Below, in pieces: positions 63,519 to 64,000 of a stretch of DNA of 64,000 nt. Numbering within the stretch: position 1 is the first letter of the stretch; each line of letters starts with the position of its first letter. Below the pieces are notes generated by a model that worked only from the letters and a program-made list of their open reading frames with translations, made no database searches and was not told where the DNA came from. Location of the stretch: assembly GCA_032717465.1 (NCBI GenBank), contig CM064670.1, positions 11,488,083 through 11,552,082 on the forward strand, read 5' to 3'. The stretch is from Coenobita brevimanus. Its lineage: Eukaryota; Arthropoda; Malacostraca; Decapoda; Coenobitidae. Made by a program: the position numbers and the translations under genes.

Positions 63519-64000
63519 ATCTTTCTATCTATCTATCTATCTATTGCCGGACGCCTTAATCCCGTAAGGGGTGGCCACAAACAAATCGCCTCCATGTCGC
63601 CCTGTCCCCCGCCATTTCATTGACCTGCTCCCAGCTCACCCCCTATCTCTCATATAACTCTCCACTCCATCCCTCTATCTCATCCTCGCCCTCCCTCTCC
63701 CTCTCCCCCCGTCCACCTCACTCACATACACTCTCCTCGTCAGTCTCTCACTCTCCATCCTCTCCACATGGCCAAACCACTTCAGTGTGTTTCTCCTAAT
63801 GCTTCCGTAACATCCACATTCTCACCACAACGCTTCTTCACATCCTCATTTGTGTCTGTCTCTCCATGTGACTCCACATGCTCCTCTCAAATAACTCATT
63901 TCCACTGCTCTCACTCTTCACTTCTGTCCCTCCTACAAGGTTTAAGCATCACTTCCATACTCTACAGTTGGTATCACAGTAATGTCATGTAGTAGCTTTT
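63519..64000 (-). mobile_element. LINE-B 3' end, runs off the window
   Basis: On the minus strand, from the edge: RT C-terminal remnant (63807-64000, same stops as 62321-62514), then LKWFGHVERMESERL-like coding sequence and a G/A-rich segment, then GGCGACATGGAGGCGATTTG, GGGATTAAGGCGTCCGGCAA and (TAGA)n at 63519-63543. This is the fullest LINE-B 3' end here and defines the family tail. Confidence 0.75.

Overview
The window looks like a piece of a large, repeat-rich arthropod genome, most likely a decapod crustacean. This is an inference from very dense microsatellites, Jockey-like and RTE-like LINEs, an arthropod-type 5S sequence, a Gmr1-like Ty3 retrotransposon, and a host gene split by a roughly 20 kb intron. 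There is no bacterial-style gene organisation. Almost everything is transposable elements, SINEs, MITE-like inverted-repeat elements, minisatellites and simple repeats. Most long open frames are repeat artefacts. Repeat boundaries are read by eye and are approximate unless a target-site duplication (TSD) or LTR end fixes them.

Layout. 0-10.6 kb: polypurine and pyrimidine tracts, a dead mariner-like element with TA duplications (1735-2286), and a full-length but decayed Jockey-like LINE (4722-8895) bounded by a 14-bp TSD; a 3' fragment of its own family sits inside it with its own 13-bp duplication. 10.86-17.25 kb: a complete LTR retrotransposon in the order gag, protease, integrase, RT, RNase H (integrase before RT). 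17.4-36 kb: LINE fragments, four or more MITE-like families, a nearly identical 1.24-kb tandem duplication and minisatellites. 36.35-37.19 kb (minus): a probable terminal host exon encoding a Thr/Pro-rich stalk and a Cys-rich C-terminal domain. 37.4-49.8 kb: a dense nest of TEs almost all bordered by (TA)n, namely tRNA-derived SINEs, a second copy of the LTR element on the minus strand (38436-44672), a 5S rRNA-derived SINE (45179) and a young RTE-like LINE with about 920 open codons. 51-57 kb: a degenerate satellite-like array. 58.02-58.18 kb (minus): a phase 1-1 exon with a PAN/apple-like cysteine pattern whose phase matches the 37.19 kb exon. 58.4-64 kb: more SINEs, MITEs and LINE tails.

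How parts relate. The two minus-strand exons probably belong to one secreted or cell-surface gene whose 20.8-kb intron hosts the TE nest. The LTR copies carry different, complementary lesions, so each helps define the ancestral single gag-pol frame. The 5S-derived SINE shares its 3' tail with a LINE family in the same window, the usual sign of SINE mobilisation by LINE machinery. LINE and SINE tails end in short simple repeats that continue as microsatellites.
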